Source: Oscillibacter valericigenes
GTDB lineage: Bacteria > Bacillota > Clostridia > Oscillospirales > Oscillospiraceae
DNA length: 64,000 bases
Reading direction: 5' to 3'
Assembly (NCBI RefSeq): GCF_021531315.1
Contig: NZ_JAFBIQ010000002.1
Span: 124,001 to 188,000, forward strand
Position 1 is the stretch's first letter; every line of letters begins with the position of its first letter. Of this stretch, positions 16,906-24,947 are shown piece after piece. A model generated the notes under the pieces. That model saw only the letters and a program-made list of their open reading frames with translations. It was not told where the DNA came from and searched no databases. Position numbers and translations under genes: made by a program.

Positions 16906-17745
16906 ATGTATCGCATCGTCAGAAAAGAGGCGCTCAAGCCGACCGTCATCCTGTATGAGATCGAGGCGCCGATGGTGGCAAAGAAGGCCGAGCCCGGCCA
17001 GTTCATCATCCTGCGCGTCGATGAAAACGGTGAGCGCATCCCCATCACGATCCACGACTACGACCGTGAGAAGGGCACCGTCACCATCATCGTGCAGACC
17101 ATCGGCGCGACCACCGAAAAGCTCAGCCATAAGGCTGAGGGCGAGTCCATTCAGGATTTCGTCGGCCCGCTCGGCCGCCCGACCGAGACCGAGGGCAAGA
17201 AGAAGGTCTGCGTGGTCGGCGGCGGCGTGGGCTGCGCCATCGCCTATCCTGTGCTCAAGAAGTTCCACGACTGCGGCGCAGAGGTCCATGCGGTCGTCGG
17301 CTTCAAGAATAAGGATCTTGTCATTCTGGAGGATAAGTTCCGCGCAGCTTCGAGCGTGCTCAAGCTGATGACGGACGACGGTTCCTACGGCGAGAAGGGC
17401 CTTGTCACCGATGCGCTCAAGCAGCTCATCGAGGATGGCAACCGGTATGACGAGATCTTCGCCATTGGCCCCGCCATCATGATGAAGTTTGTCTCCAAGA
17501 CCACCGAGCCTTATGGCATCCCCACCACCGTCTCGATGAGCCCCATCATGGTCGACGGCACAGGCATGTGCGGCGGCTGCCGCCTCACCGTCGGCGGCGA
17601 GACGAAGTTCGCCTGCGTCGACGGCCCCGACTTCGACGGCCACAAGGTCGACTGGGACGAGAGCCTCAAGCGCGGCAAGATGTATTTCGATTGGGAGCGC
17701 CATAAGTATGAGGAAACCTGCAACCTGTTCAAGGAGGTCAAGTAA
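16906..17745 (+). CDS. nfnA: NfnA: small subunit of NADH-dependent ferredoxin:NADP oxidoreductase
   Basis: This 279-residue FAD and [2Fe-2S] subunit is of the ferredoxin-NADP reductase/dihydroorotate dehydrogenase electron-transfer type. It has an FAD-binding barrel first (GQFIILRVDENGERIPITI), then an NAD-binding VCVVGGGVGCAIAYPV, and a C-terminal iron-sulfur motif around GMCGGCRLTVGG. With NfnB it forms the cytoplasmic electron-bifurcating transhydrogenase linking NADH, NADPH and ferredoxin. The ATG at 16906 has AGAGG upstream. One base separates its stop from the nfnB ATG. Confidence 0.88.
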   Translation: MYRIVRKEALKPTVILYEIEAPMVAKKAEPGQFIILRVDENGERIPITIHDYDREKGTVTIIVQTIGATTEKLSHKAEGESIQDFVGPLGRPTETEGKKKVCVVGGGVGCAIAYPVLKKFHDCGAEVHAVVGFKNKDLVILEDKFRAASSVLKLMTDDGSYGEKGLVTDALKQLIEDGNRYDEIFAIGPAIMMKFVSKTTEPYGIPTTVSMSPIMVDGTGMCGGCRLTVGGETKFACVDGPDFDGHKVDWDESLKRGKMYFDWERHKYEETCNLFKEVK

Positions 17746-17746
17746 G

Positions 17747-19138
17747 ATGCCGAATATGAGCTTGAAGAAAAACGAGATGCCCGCGCAGGACGCTAATGTC
17801 CGCAACAAGAATTTCCTTGAAGTCGCGCTCGGCTATACCGAGGAGCAGGCGCTCGACGAGGCGGCGCGCTGCCTCAACTGCAAGAACCACCCCTGCGTCT
17901 CAGGCTGCCCCGTGCAGGTAAAGATCCCCGAGTTCATTCAGAAGATCACCGAGAAGGACTACGAGGGTGCCTATCAGGTCATCCACGAGACCTCCTCTCT
18001 CCCCGCTGTGTGCGGCCGCGTCTGCCCACAGGAGACCCAGTGCGAGGCGAAGTGCGTGCGCGGCATCAAGGGCGAGCCGGTCGGCATCGGCCGTCTCGAG
18101 CGCTTTGTCGCCGACTGGCACAACGCCAATGTGAAGGAAGAACCCGCCAAGCCCGCGTCCAACGGTCACAAGGTCGCGGTCATCGGCTCCGGTCCCAGCG
18201 GCCTGACCTGCGCGGGTGACCTCGCCAAGAAGGGCTACGATGTCACTGTCTTCGAGGCGCTGCACCTCGCCGGCGGCGTGCTGGTCTACGGTATCCCCGA
18301 GTTCCGTCTTCCTAAGGCGATCGTCCAGAAGGAGGTCGACGGACTCAAGGCGCTCGGCGTCAAGGTCGAGACGAATATGGTCATCGGCCGCGTCGTCTCC
18401 ATCGACGAGCTGATGAGTGAATACGGCTTTGAGGCGGTGTTCATCGGCTCCGGCGCGGGACTTCCGATGTTCATGCACATCCCCGGCGAGAACCTCTGCG
18501 GCGTCTACTCCGCCAACGAGTTCCTCACCCGCATCAACCTCATGAAGGCGTATAAGGAAGGCTCCGACACGCCCATCATGCCGCTCGCGGGCAAGCGCGT
18601 CGCGGTCGTCGGCGGCGGCAATGTCGCGATGGACGCAGCCCGCTGTTCCAAGCGCCTCGGCGCGGAGGTCTACATCGTCTACCGCCGCGGCATGGAGGAG
18701 CTTCCTGCCCGTCATGAGGAGGTCGAGCACGCCGAGGAGGAGGGCATCATCTTCAAGACGCTCACCAACCCCGTCAAGATCAACGGCGACGACAGTGGCT
18801 ATGTTTCCTCCATGACCTGCGTGGAGATGGAGCTCGGCGAGCCCGACGCCTCCGGCCGCCGCCGTCCGATCGAGAAGGTCGGCAGCGACTTCGACCTGCC
18901 GGTGGACTGCGTCATCATGTCGCTCGGCACCACGCCGAACCCGCTCATCAAGAACACCACCCCCGGCCTCGAGGTCAACCGCAAGGGCGGTATCGTAGTG
19001 AACGAAGAGGGCCTGACCTCCCACGCGAGCGTCTACGCCGGTGGCGACGCCGTCACGGGCGCTGCCACCGTTATCCTCGCCATGGGCGCGGGCAAGCTCG
19101 GCGCGAAGAGCATCGACGAGCAGCTCAGCAAGAAATAA
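17747..19138 (+). CDS. nfnB: NfnB: large subunit (glutamate synthase small-chain-like flavoprotein)
   Basis: The 463-residue protein is of the GltD type. N-terminal cysteine clusters CLNCKNHPCVSGCPV and CGRVCPQETQCEAKCV hold two [4Fe-4S] centres. The FAD site VIGSGPSGLTCAGDL (near residue 145) and NADPH site VVGGGNVAMDAARC (near 290) follow. It is often annotated gltA, an NADPH-dependent glutamate synthase. The tight pairing with nfnA and the absence of a glutamate synthase large subunit favour NfnB. It ends before a pair of terminators. Confidence 0.88.
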   Translation: MPNMSLKKNEMPAQDANVRNKNFLEVALGYTEEQALDEAARCLNCKNHPCVSGCPVQVKIPEFIQKITEKDYEGAYQVIHETSSLPAVCGRVCPQETQCEAKCVRGIKGEPVGIGRLERFVADWHNANVKEEPAKPASNGHKVAVIGSGPSGLTCAGDLAKKGYDVTVFEALHLAGGVLVYGIPEFRLPKAIVQKEVDGLKALGVKVETNMVIGRVVSIDELMSEYGFEAVFIGSGAGLPMFMHIPGENLCGVYSANEFLTRINLMKAYKEGSDTPIMPLAGKRVAVVGGGNVAMDAARCSKRLGAEVYIVYRRGMEELPARHEEVEHAEEEGIIFKTLTNPVKINGDDSGYVSSMTCVEMELGEPDASGRRRPIEKVGSDFDLPVDCVIMSLGTTPNPLIKNTTPGLEVNRKGGIVVNEEGLTSHASVYAGGDAVTGAATVILAMGAGKLGAKSIDEQLSKK

Positions 19139-19154
19139 ATCCCTCTACATAGCG

Positions 19155-19182
19155 CAAGAGAGAGCCGAAAGGCTCTCTCTTG
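19155..19182 (+). terminator. Terminator after nfnB
   Basis: CAAGAGAGAGCC and GGCTCTCTCTTG form a 12-base-pair stem with a GAAA tetraloop. The T run is short. Confidence 0.65.
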
Positions 19183-19199
19183 TTGCCGCGAGGGGGGAG

Positions 19200-19234
19200 A
19201 AAAAGGCTTCCGGCAAGAGCCGGAAGCCTTTTTC
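19200..19234. terminator. Bidirectional terminator
   Basis: AAAAAGGCTTCCGGC pairs with GCCGGAAGCCTTTTT around AAGA. T runs on both strands serve the convergent nfnB and GGGtGRT genes. Confidence 0.9.
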
Positions 19235-19253
19235 TATGCGGTTATACGGTGAC

Positions 19254-20252
19254 TTACTTCAGGCTCTCCGCGACGGCGACGGCAACCGCGACGGTCGCAC
19301 CGACCATCGGGTTGTTGCCCATGCCGAGGAAACCCATCATCTCCACATGCGCGGGGACGGAGCTGGAGCCGGCGAACTGCGCGTCGGAGTGCATACGGCC
19401 CATGGTGTCGGTCATGCCGTAGCTGGCGGGGCCGGCAGCCATGTTGTCGGGATGAAGGGTGCGGCCCGTGCCGCCGCCGGAGGCGACGGAGAAGTACTTC
19501 TTGCCCTGCTCAATGCACTCCTTCTTATAAGTGCCGGCGACGGGGTGCTGGAAGCGGGTGGGGTTGGTGGAGTTGCCGGTGATGGACACGTCCACGCCTT
19601 CGGCGTGCATGATGGCGACGCCCTCGCGCACATCGTCGCAGCCGTAGCAGCGCACATTCGCACGCTCGCCTTCGGAATAGCGGATCTCGCGCACGACGTT
19701 CAGCTTGCCGGTGAAGTAGTCGAACTGCGTCTGCACATAGGTGAAGCCGTTGATGCGGCTGATGATCTGCGCCGCGTCCTTGCCGAGTCCGTTGAGAATG
19801 ACGCGCAGCGGCTCCTTGCGGGCCTTGTTGGCGTTCTTGACGATGCCGATGGCGCCCTCCGCGGCGGCGAAGGACTCGTGACCGGCGAGGAAGGCGAAGC
19901 ACTTCGACTCGTCGGAGAGCAGCATCGCGCCGAGATTGCCGTGGCCGAGACCGACCTTGCGGTCCTCGGCGACGGAGCCGTCGATGCAGAAGGACTGGAG
20001 GCCCACGCCGATGAGCTTGGCAGCCTCGGCGGCAGACTTCACGCCAGACTTGAGCGCGATGGCGGCGCCGACGGTGTATGCCCAGCAGGCGTTTTCAAAG
20101 CAGATGGGCTGGATGCCCTTGACGATCTCGTAGGGATCAAAGCCCTTCGCCTGACAGATTTCGCGGCACTCCTCCACGCTCTTGATGCCGTACTGCGCGA
20201 GGACGCCGTTGATCTTGTCGATTCTTCTCTCGTAGTTTTCAAACAGAGCCAT
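19254..20252 (-). CDS. GGGtGRT protein, conserved, function unknown
   Basis: This 332-residue protein contains SVASGGGTGRTLHPDNMA, which gives the family its name. It has no signal or membrane segment. Conserved cysteines occur in AKGFDPY-adjacent CREIC and in NVRCYGCDDVREG, so metal or cluster binding is possible. The family is widespread in anaerobic Clostridia and, as here, sits next to an IscU/NifU-like scaffold protein, 17 bases downstream of it. The pairing suggests a role in iron-sulfur or related cofactor assembly, which is inference. Confidence 0.85.
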   Translation of the reverse strand: MALFENYERRIDKINGVLAQYGIKSVEECREICQAKGFDPYEIVKGIQPICFENACWAYTVGAAIALKSGVKSAAEAAKLIGVGLQSFCIDGSVAEDRKVGLGHGNLGAMLLSDESKCFAFLAGHESFAAAEGAIGIVKNANKARKEPLRVILNGLGKDAAQIISRINGFTYVQTQFDYFTGKLNVVREIRYSEGERANVRCYGCDDVREGVAIMHAEGVDVSITGNSTNPTRFQHPVAGTYKKECIEQGKKYFSVASGGGTGRTLHPDNMAAGPASYGMTDTMGRMHSDAQFAGSSSVPAHVEMMGFLGMGNNPMVGATVAVAVAVAESLK

Positions 20253-20269
20253 TTTCTCGTCCTCCTTCC

Positions 20270-20962
20270 TTATTCCTGACGCGGGTCAATGTACTTGACC
20301 GCGGCGTCCCACTGGCCGTAGTGGCCCTTGGCCTTTTCGATGGCCTCGTTGGCGTCGATGCCCTTCTTGACGAAGTCCATCATCTTGCCGAGGTTGACGA
20401 ACTCATAGCCGATGATCTCGTCCTGCGCGTTGAGCGCCATCCTGGTGCAGTAGCCCTCGGCCATTTCGAGGTAGCGCGGGCCCTTGGCGACAGTGCCGAA
20501 CATGGTGCCGACCTGAGAGCGCAGGCCCTTGCCGAGGTCCTCGAGGGAGGAGCCGACCGCGAGGCCGTCCTCAGAGAAGGCGGACTGGGTGCGGCCATAG
20601 ACGATCTGGAGGAACAGCTCGCGCATGGCGGTGTTGATGGCGTCGCACACGAGGTCGGTGTTGAGCGCCTCGAGAATGGTCTTGCCGATGAGGATCTCGC
20701 TGGCCATCGCGGCGGAGTGGGTCATGCCGGAGCAGCCGAGCACCTCGACCAGCGCCTCCTGAATGACGCCCTCCTTGACATTGAGCGTCAGCTTGCACGC
20801 GCCCTGCTGGGGAGCGCACCAGCCGATGCCGTGGGTGAAGCCGGAAATGTCGGAGAGCTGCTTGGCCTGCACCCACTTGCCCTCTTCGGGGATGGGGGCG
20901 GGGCCGTGATATGCGCCCTTGGCGACCGGGCACATATGCTGAACTTCGGTCGTGTAAATCAT
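20270..20962 (-). CDS. Iron-sulfur cluster scaffold-like protein (IscU/NifU N-terminal type)
   Basis: This 230-residue protein contains EVLGCSGMTHSAAMASEILIGKT, resembling the IscU/NifU region with a scaffold cysteine, and further cysteines at VQHMCPVAKG and IGWCAPQQGACK. It is the promoter-proximal gene of a two-gene operon with GGGtGRT. It probably holds a metal centre and works with its partner. The ATG at 20962 has AAGGAAG upstream. Confidence 0.75.
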   Translation of the reverse strand: MIYTTEVQHMCPVAKGAYHGPAPIPEEGKWVQAKQLSDISGFTHGIGWCAPQQGACKLTLNVKEGVIQEALVEVLGCSGMTHSAAMASEILIGKTILEALNTDLVCDAINTAMRELFLQIVYGRTQSAFSEDGLAVGSSLEDLGKGLRSQVGTMFGTVAKGPRYLEMAEGYCTRMALNAQDEIIGYEFVNLGKMMDFVKKGIDANEAIEKAKGHYGQWDAAVKYIDPRQE

Positions 20963-21027
20963 GGTGATCTTCCTTTCTTATCATAGATGTCTGCCGCCGT
21001 GCGGCGGACGCCTGACGAGCTATCCGC

Positions 21028-21056
21028 ATTGTATCAAATGTTGCGCACATTTGCAA
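21028..21056 (-). promoter_or_regulatory. Promoter of the scaffold/GGGtGRT operon
   Basis: On the minus strand, TTGCAA (21056-21051) and TACAAT (21033-21028) are separated by 17 bases. Confidence 0.75.
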
Positions 21057-21182
21057 GCCGTATTTCGCGCGGCCCCGCGCCGGGGCGGGCTTGTGCCAGG
21101 TGCTGTGCTTTTTCGTCTTCAATTGTACAATGTGACAAGAGACAGTTTTTCCAATGCTGCATATTTTATCAAACTTACCGTC

Positions 21183-21211
21183 TTGACGAATGGATATACA
21201 CGCGCTACAAT
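21183..21211 (+). promoter_or_regulatory. Promoter of the liv operon leader
   Basis: TTGACG (21183-21188) and TACAAT (21206-21211) are separated by 17 bases. The predicted leader before livJ is about 380 bases. Confidence 0.75.
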
Positions 21212-21253
21212 ATCACCATCAAATATGACAGATGCATGAGGAGTTCTAATACT

Positions 21254-21502
21254 ATGTTCCGTTTTGCTTATGCAAAAGTGAATGATGGCATGACCGCCGC
21301 TGCCTGCTGCGCAGAGGCCGCTTCCTCCTGCGCTGCCGCCAACACCGCCGCTATGAACGCCAATATCGCCATGGACGCTGCTCTCGCGGCGTCCATTTTG
21401 CTTTGCCTGCGCGTACTGGGCCTGTCCATTTACGGCGTGATTATTGGCATGAGCATTATTATTTCCCACAGGCACTTGGCAAAACGCAAGCGCGGGTATT
21501 GA
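21254..21502 (+). CDS. Putative leader peptide of the branched-chain amino acid transport operon, 82 residues
   Basis: The ORF has a GAGGAG ribosome site ten bases before its ATG. Its first half is rich in Ala and Cys. Its second half is rich in Ile, Leu and Val, with Val-Ile-Ile at 21437-21445 and three consecutive Ile ATT codons at 21455-21463. ATT, TTG, CTT and GTA codons are common here, unlike the ATC/CTC/CTG used in neighbouring genes. It ends 18 bases before a terminator stem and lies directly upstream of livJ. The alternative is a small membrane protein with one helix. Confidence 0.6.
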   Translation: MFRFAYAKVNDGMTAAACCAEAASSCAAANTAAMNANIAMDAALAASILLCLRVLGLSIYGVIIGMSIIISHRHLAKRKRGY

Positions 21503-21554
21503 AGAAATTCGGTACAGCAAAGCGGTTTCGCCAAGTCGGCGAAGCCGCTTTTTT
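21474..21554 (+). promoter_or_regulatory. Attenuator: mutually exclusive antiterminator and terminator before livJ
   Basis: The terminator is AGCGGTTTCGCC (21521-21532) pairing with GGCGAAGCCGCT (21538-21549), then T6. The antiterminator is ACTTGGC plus AAAC (21474-21485, one mismatch) pairing with GTTT plus GCCAAGT (21525-21536). It uses the left arm and loop of the terminator, so only one can form. The upstream antiterminator strand lies inside the leader ORF, 10 to 40 bases after the Ile codons. Confidence 0.65.
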
Positions 21555-21600
21555 GTATAAATAACAACAAACAAATTTTTAAGAAAAAGGAGAACCCAAG

Positions 21601-22794
21601 ATGAAAAAGAAGTTTGCAGCCATGTTCACGGCAGCCGCGATGGTATTTACCATGGCAGCCTGCGGCCAGAAAGCCGACACCCCCAACACCCCCAGCACGG
21701 ACGGCTCCGGCGATCAGTCCGGCGCCGAGGTCCAGACCTTCGTACTCGGCTCCTGCGGTCCGCTGACCGGCGGCTATGCCATTTACGGTCAGGCCGTCGT
21801 CAACGGCGCGGAGCTTGCCGTGGAGGAGATCAACGCCAGCGATTCCACCGTCAAGTTCACCTTCCTCAAGCAGGATGACGAGGGCGACGGCGAAAAGGCC
21901 ATCAACGCCTACAACGACATGATGGATAACGGGATGCAGGTCCTCGTCGGTCCCACCACCACCGGTGCGTCCATCGCGGTCGCCGCGGTCACCTATGCCG
22001 ACCGTACCTTCATGCTCACCCCGTCCGCATCCTCGCCCGACGTCACCGCCGATAAGGACAATGTCTTCCAGGTCTGCTTCACCGACCCCAATCAGGGCAC
22101 CGGCGCGGCTGACTACATCGCCGAGAACATGGCGGGCGCGAAGGTCGCCGTCATCTACCGCAACGACGATGCCTACTCGCAGGGTATCCGCGACACCTTC
22201 GTGAAGGAAGCCGAAGCCAAGGGCGCCTTTGAGATCGTCTCCGAGACCACCTTCACCGTAGCGACCGCCACCGACTTCTCCGTGCAGCTCACCGCCGCTA
22301 AGAACGCCGGCGCGGATGTCGTGTTCCTCCCCATCTATTATGAGCCTGCCTCCGTCATCCTCAGTCAGGCCAAGGCCATGAGCTACGCGCCCACCTTCTT
22401 CGGCGTGGACGGCATGGACGGCATCCTCACCATGAAGAACTTCGATACCTCCCTCGCCGAGGGCGTCATGCTCCTCACTCCGTTCTCCGCCAACTCCGAG
22501 GATGAGGCTACCAAGAGCTTTGTCAAGACCTACACCGAGAAGTTCGGCGTGGAGCCGAATCAGTTCGCTGCCGACGCTTACGATGCCGTCTATATCGTCA
22601 AGGCGGCGCTGGAGAAGGCAGGCTGCACCGGCGACATGACCGCCCCCGAGATCTGTGATGCACTCGTCGGCGTTATGACCAGCCTCAGCGTGGACGGCCT
22701 CACCGGCAAGGCGATGACATGGAATGCCGAGGGCGAGGTTTCCAAGGCACCCCTCGCCGCCGTGATCGAAAACGGCCAGTATGTCATGAAGTAA
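21601..22794 (+). CDS. livJ: Branched-chain amino acid ABC transporter, substrate-binding lipoprotein
   Basis: This 397-residue lipoprotein has a signal peptide with lipobox Cys21 (MAAC), a Thr/Pro/Ser linker, then the periplasmic-binding-protein type I fold of the Leu/Ile/Val family (GGYAIYGQAVVNGAELAVEE, GPTTTGASIAVA). It captures the amino acid outside the membrane for LivHMGF. AAAGGAG precedes the ATG. It is the first structural gene after the attenuator. A GC hairpin after it may raise its expression relative to the permease genes. Confidence 0.88.
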   Translation: MKKKFAAMFTAAAMVFTMAACGQKADTPNTPSTDGSGDQSGAEVQTFVLGSCGPLTGGYAIYGQAVVNGAELAVEEINASDSTVKFTFLKQDDEGDGEKAINAYNDMMDNGMQVLVGPTTTGASIAVAAVTYADRTFMLTPSASSPDVTADKDNVFQVCFTDPNQGTGAADYIAENMAGAKVAVIYRNDDAYSQGIRDTFVKEAEAKGAFEIVSETTFTVATATDFSVQLTAAKNAGADVVFLPIYYEPASVILSQAKAMSYAPTFFGVDGMDGILTMKNFDTSLAEGVMLLTPFSANSEDEATKSFVKTYTEKFGVEPNQFAADAYDAVYIVKAALEKAGCTGDMTAPEICDALVGVMTSLSVDGLTGKAMTWNAEGEVSKAPLAAVIENGQYVMK

Positions 22795-22840
22795 TTCAGC
22801 TTCCTTTCGTTTCATACGTCTCTCTCTTTGGGTCCGGCTG

Positions 22841-22859
22841 CCGGGGGCGCAAGCCCCCG
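22841..22859 (+). promoter_or_regulatory. Intercistronic hairpin between livJ and livH
   Basis: CCGGGGGC and GCCCCCGA-type arms form a GGGGGC/GCCCCC stem with a GCAA tetraloop and no T run. It may stabilise the livJ message or reduce downstream expression. The 173-base gap holds no other gene. Confidence 0.5.
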
Positions 22860-22967
22860 ACGGCCACAGCCCTGTTCTATGGCGGAAACAAAGGCAGGGG
22901 AGAGGGCGTCGCTTGCCCTTGTTTCTGCCACAGAAAAAAAGCTCGGGAAAAAGAGGTGTTCTTTGGT

Positions 22968-23846
22968 ATGGAGTTCTTATCCTATCTCATCAGCGGCATC
23001 AGCCTCGGCAGCGTATACGCCATCATCGCGCTCGGCTACACGATGGTCTACGGCATCGCCAAAATGCTGAACTTCGCCCACGGCGATGTCATCATGGTCG
23101 GCGGATACATTTCCTTCTGCGCGATGTTCTATCTGCATCTGCCGAATGTCGTGGCGGTGCTGCTCGCCGTCGTCGTCTGCACCCTCCTCGGCATTTTCAT
23201 TGAGCGGCTGGCCTACAAGCCGCTGAGAAACGCGCCGAGCCTTGCGGTGCTCATCACCGCCATCGGCGTGAGCTACTTCCTGCAAAACTCCGCGCTGCTC
23301 ATTTGGAAGGCGGCTGCGCGGTCCTACACCCCCGTGGTCACGGGGACGGCGAGCCTCTTAGACGGACGGCTCTCCGTCTCCTACATTTCGCTTCTGACCA
23401 TCGTGGCCTGCGTCGTCATCATGCTCTCCTTGACGCTTTTTGTCAGCAAGAGCAAGATGGGCAAGGCGATGCGTGCCTGCTCGGAGGATAAGGCGGCGGC
23501 GCAGCTCATGGGCATCAATGTCAACGCGACCATCTCCGCGACCTTTGCCATCGGCTCGGCGCTCGCGGCCATCGCCGGCGTGCTGCTGTGCTCGTTCAAC
23601 ACCTCGCTCATGCCGACCACCGGCTCTATGCCCGGCATCAAGGCCTTCACCGCCGCCGTGTTCGGCGGCATCGGCTCCATCCCCGGGGCGTTCCTCGGCG
23701 GACTGCTGCTCGGCATCATCGAGGCGCTGGCGAAGGCGTATGTCTCCACCACGCTTGCCAACGCCATCGTGTTTGCGGTGCTGATCGTGGTGCTGCTCGT
23801 CAAGCCCGCGGGGCTGCTTGGCCGCTCTGTGCCGGAGAAAGTGTGA
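22968..23846 (+). CDS. livH: Branched-chain amino acid ABC transporter permease LivH
   Basis: This 292-residue integral membrane permease has about eight helices, starting MEFLSYLISGISLGSVYAII. The family signature ALGYTMVYGIAKMLNFAHGD is near the N-terminus, and the coupling region has KAFTAAVFGGIGSIPGAFLG. The ATG at 22968 is the family start; AGAGG is about 11 bases upstream. Confidence 0.92.
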   Translation: MEFLSYLISGISLGSVYAIIALGYTMVYGIAKMLNFAHGDVIMVGGYISFCAMFYLHLPNVVAVLLAVVVCTLLGIFIERLAYKPLRNAPSLAVLITAIGVSYFLQNSALLIWKAAARSYTPVVTGTASLLDGRLSVSYISLLTIVACVVIMLSLTLFVSKSKMGKAMRACSEDKAAAQLMGINVNATISATFAIGSALAAIAGVLLCSFNTSLMPTTGSMPGIKAFTAAVFGGIGSIPGAFLGGLLLGIIEALAKAYVSTTLANAIVFAVLIVVLLVKPAGLLGRSVPEKV

Positions 23847-23856
23847 GGTGAGAGAG

Positions 23857-24945
23857 ATGACAAAAGCAAAAAAGAAATTTTTCTCGCTCAAAAAAACCAC
23901 GAGGATCGACCTTGCGACCTACCTTGGCGTCATCATTGCGTTTGTTGTGATGACCGTGCTCAAGGACGGCGGTGCGCTCAACCGCAAGACACTCGGATTG
24001 CTCGTGCCGATCTGCTGCTATATGTCCATGGCCGTTTCACTGAATCTGACCGTCGGCATTCTCGGCGAGCTGAGCCTCGGCCATGCGGGCTTCATGAGCG
24101 TGGGCGCGTTCTCCGGCGTCATTGTCTCGCAGAGCCTGCTCACAGCCGTTCCCAGCGCGCCGGTGCGCCTCGCTATTGCCATGATCGTCGGCGCGAGTTT
24201 TGCCGCCCTCGTGGGCCTGCTCGTCGGTACGCCGGTGCTGCGGCTTCAGGGCGACTACCTTGCCATTGTGACGCTCGCCTTCGGCGAGATCATCGCGGAT
24301 CTTGTCAACTGCCTCATCGTCGGCTATGACGCCTCGGGTCTGCACATCCTCTTCAACCTTTCCGGCAAGAAAACGATCGATGACCTCGGCCTCGACGCGG
24401 CGGGCTACGCCATTATCAAGGGTGCGCAGGGCGCGACCGGCACCAAGACCATTGCGAGCTTTACCGCGGGCTTCGTGCTCGTGATGCTCACGCTCGTCAT
24501 CGTTTTGAACCTCACGCGCTCGCGCGCGGGGCGCGCCATCATGGCGATCCGCGACAACCACATCGCCGCGCAGTCCATCGGCTTGAACCTCACGAAGTAT
24601 AAGCTTATGGCCTTCGTCACCTCCGCCGCCCTCGCGGGCGCGGCGGGCGCGCTCTACGGGCTGAATTACTCCTCGCTCCAGTCGGTCAAGTTCAACTTCA
24701 ACACCTCCATCCTCGTGCTGGTGTTCGTGGTGCTCGGCGGGCTCGGCAACATCTGGGGCAGCCTCCTCTCCGCCGCGGCGCTGACCATTCTGCCCGAGGC
24801 GCTGCGCCAGTTTGCGGATTACCGTATGCTGGTCTACGCCGTCGTGCTCATCCTCGTGATGCTCGCGACCAACGATCCGCAGTTTAAGACATTTTTCGCA
24901 AAGCTGCTCCCGCATCGGCACAGTGCCGAAGAAAAGGAGGGTTGA
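23857..24945 (+). CDS. livM: Branched-chain amino acid ABC transporter permease LivM
   Basis: This 362-residue permease has about ten helices and the LivM motif LNLTVGILGELSLGHAGFMS. The ATP-binding-protein contact region is VFVVLGGLGNIWGSLL. The ATG at 23857 has GAGG upstream and starts ten bases after livH. Its last bases overlap the ribosome site of livG. Confidence 0.92.
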   Translation: MTKAKKKFFSLKKTTRIDLATYLGVIIAFVVMTVLKDGGALNRKTLGLLVPICCYMSMAVSLNLTVGILGELSLGHAGFMSVGAFSGVIVSQSLLTAVPSAPVRLAIAMIVGASFAALVGLLVGTPVLRLQGDYLAIVTLAFGEIIADLVNCLIVGYDASGLHILFNLSGKKTIDDLGLDAAGYAIIKGAQGATGTKTIASFTAGFVLVMLTLVIVLNLTRSRAGRAIMAIRDNHIAAQSIGLNLTKYKLMAFVTSAALAGAAGALYGLNYSSLQSVKFNFNTSILVLVFVVLGGLGNIWGSLLSAAALTILPEALRQFADYRMLVYAVVLILVMLATNDPQFKTFFAKLLPHRHSAEEKEG

Positions 24946-24947
24946 CC

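Noticed and set aside
17900-19024. Long antisense ORFs over nfnB, and similarly over the livJ, uraA and nucleoside ATPase genes
   Set aside because: They are expected shadows of GC-rich genes: His/Asp/Arg-rich, without domains or ribosome sites.
21212-21600. T-box riboswitch before livJ
   Set aside because: No T-box consensus (AGGGTGGNACCGCG) and no specifier-loop layout are present.
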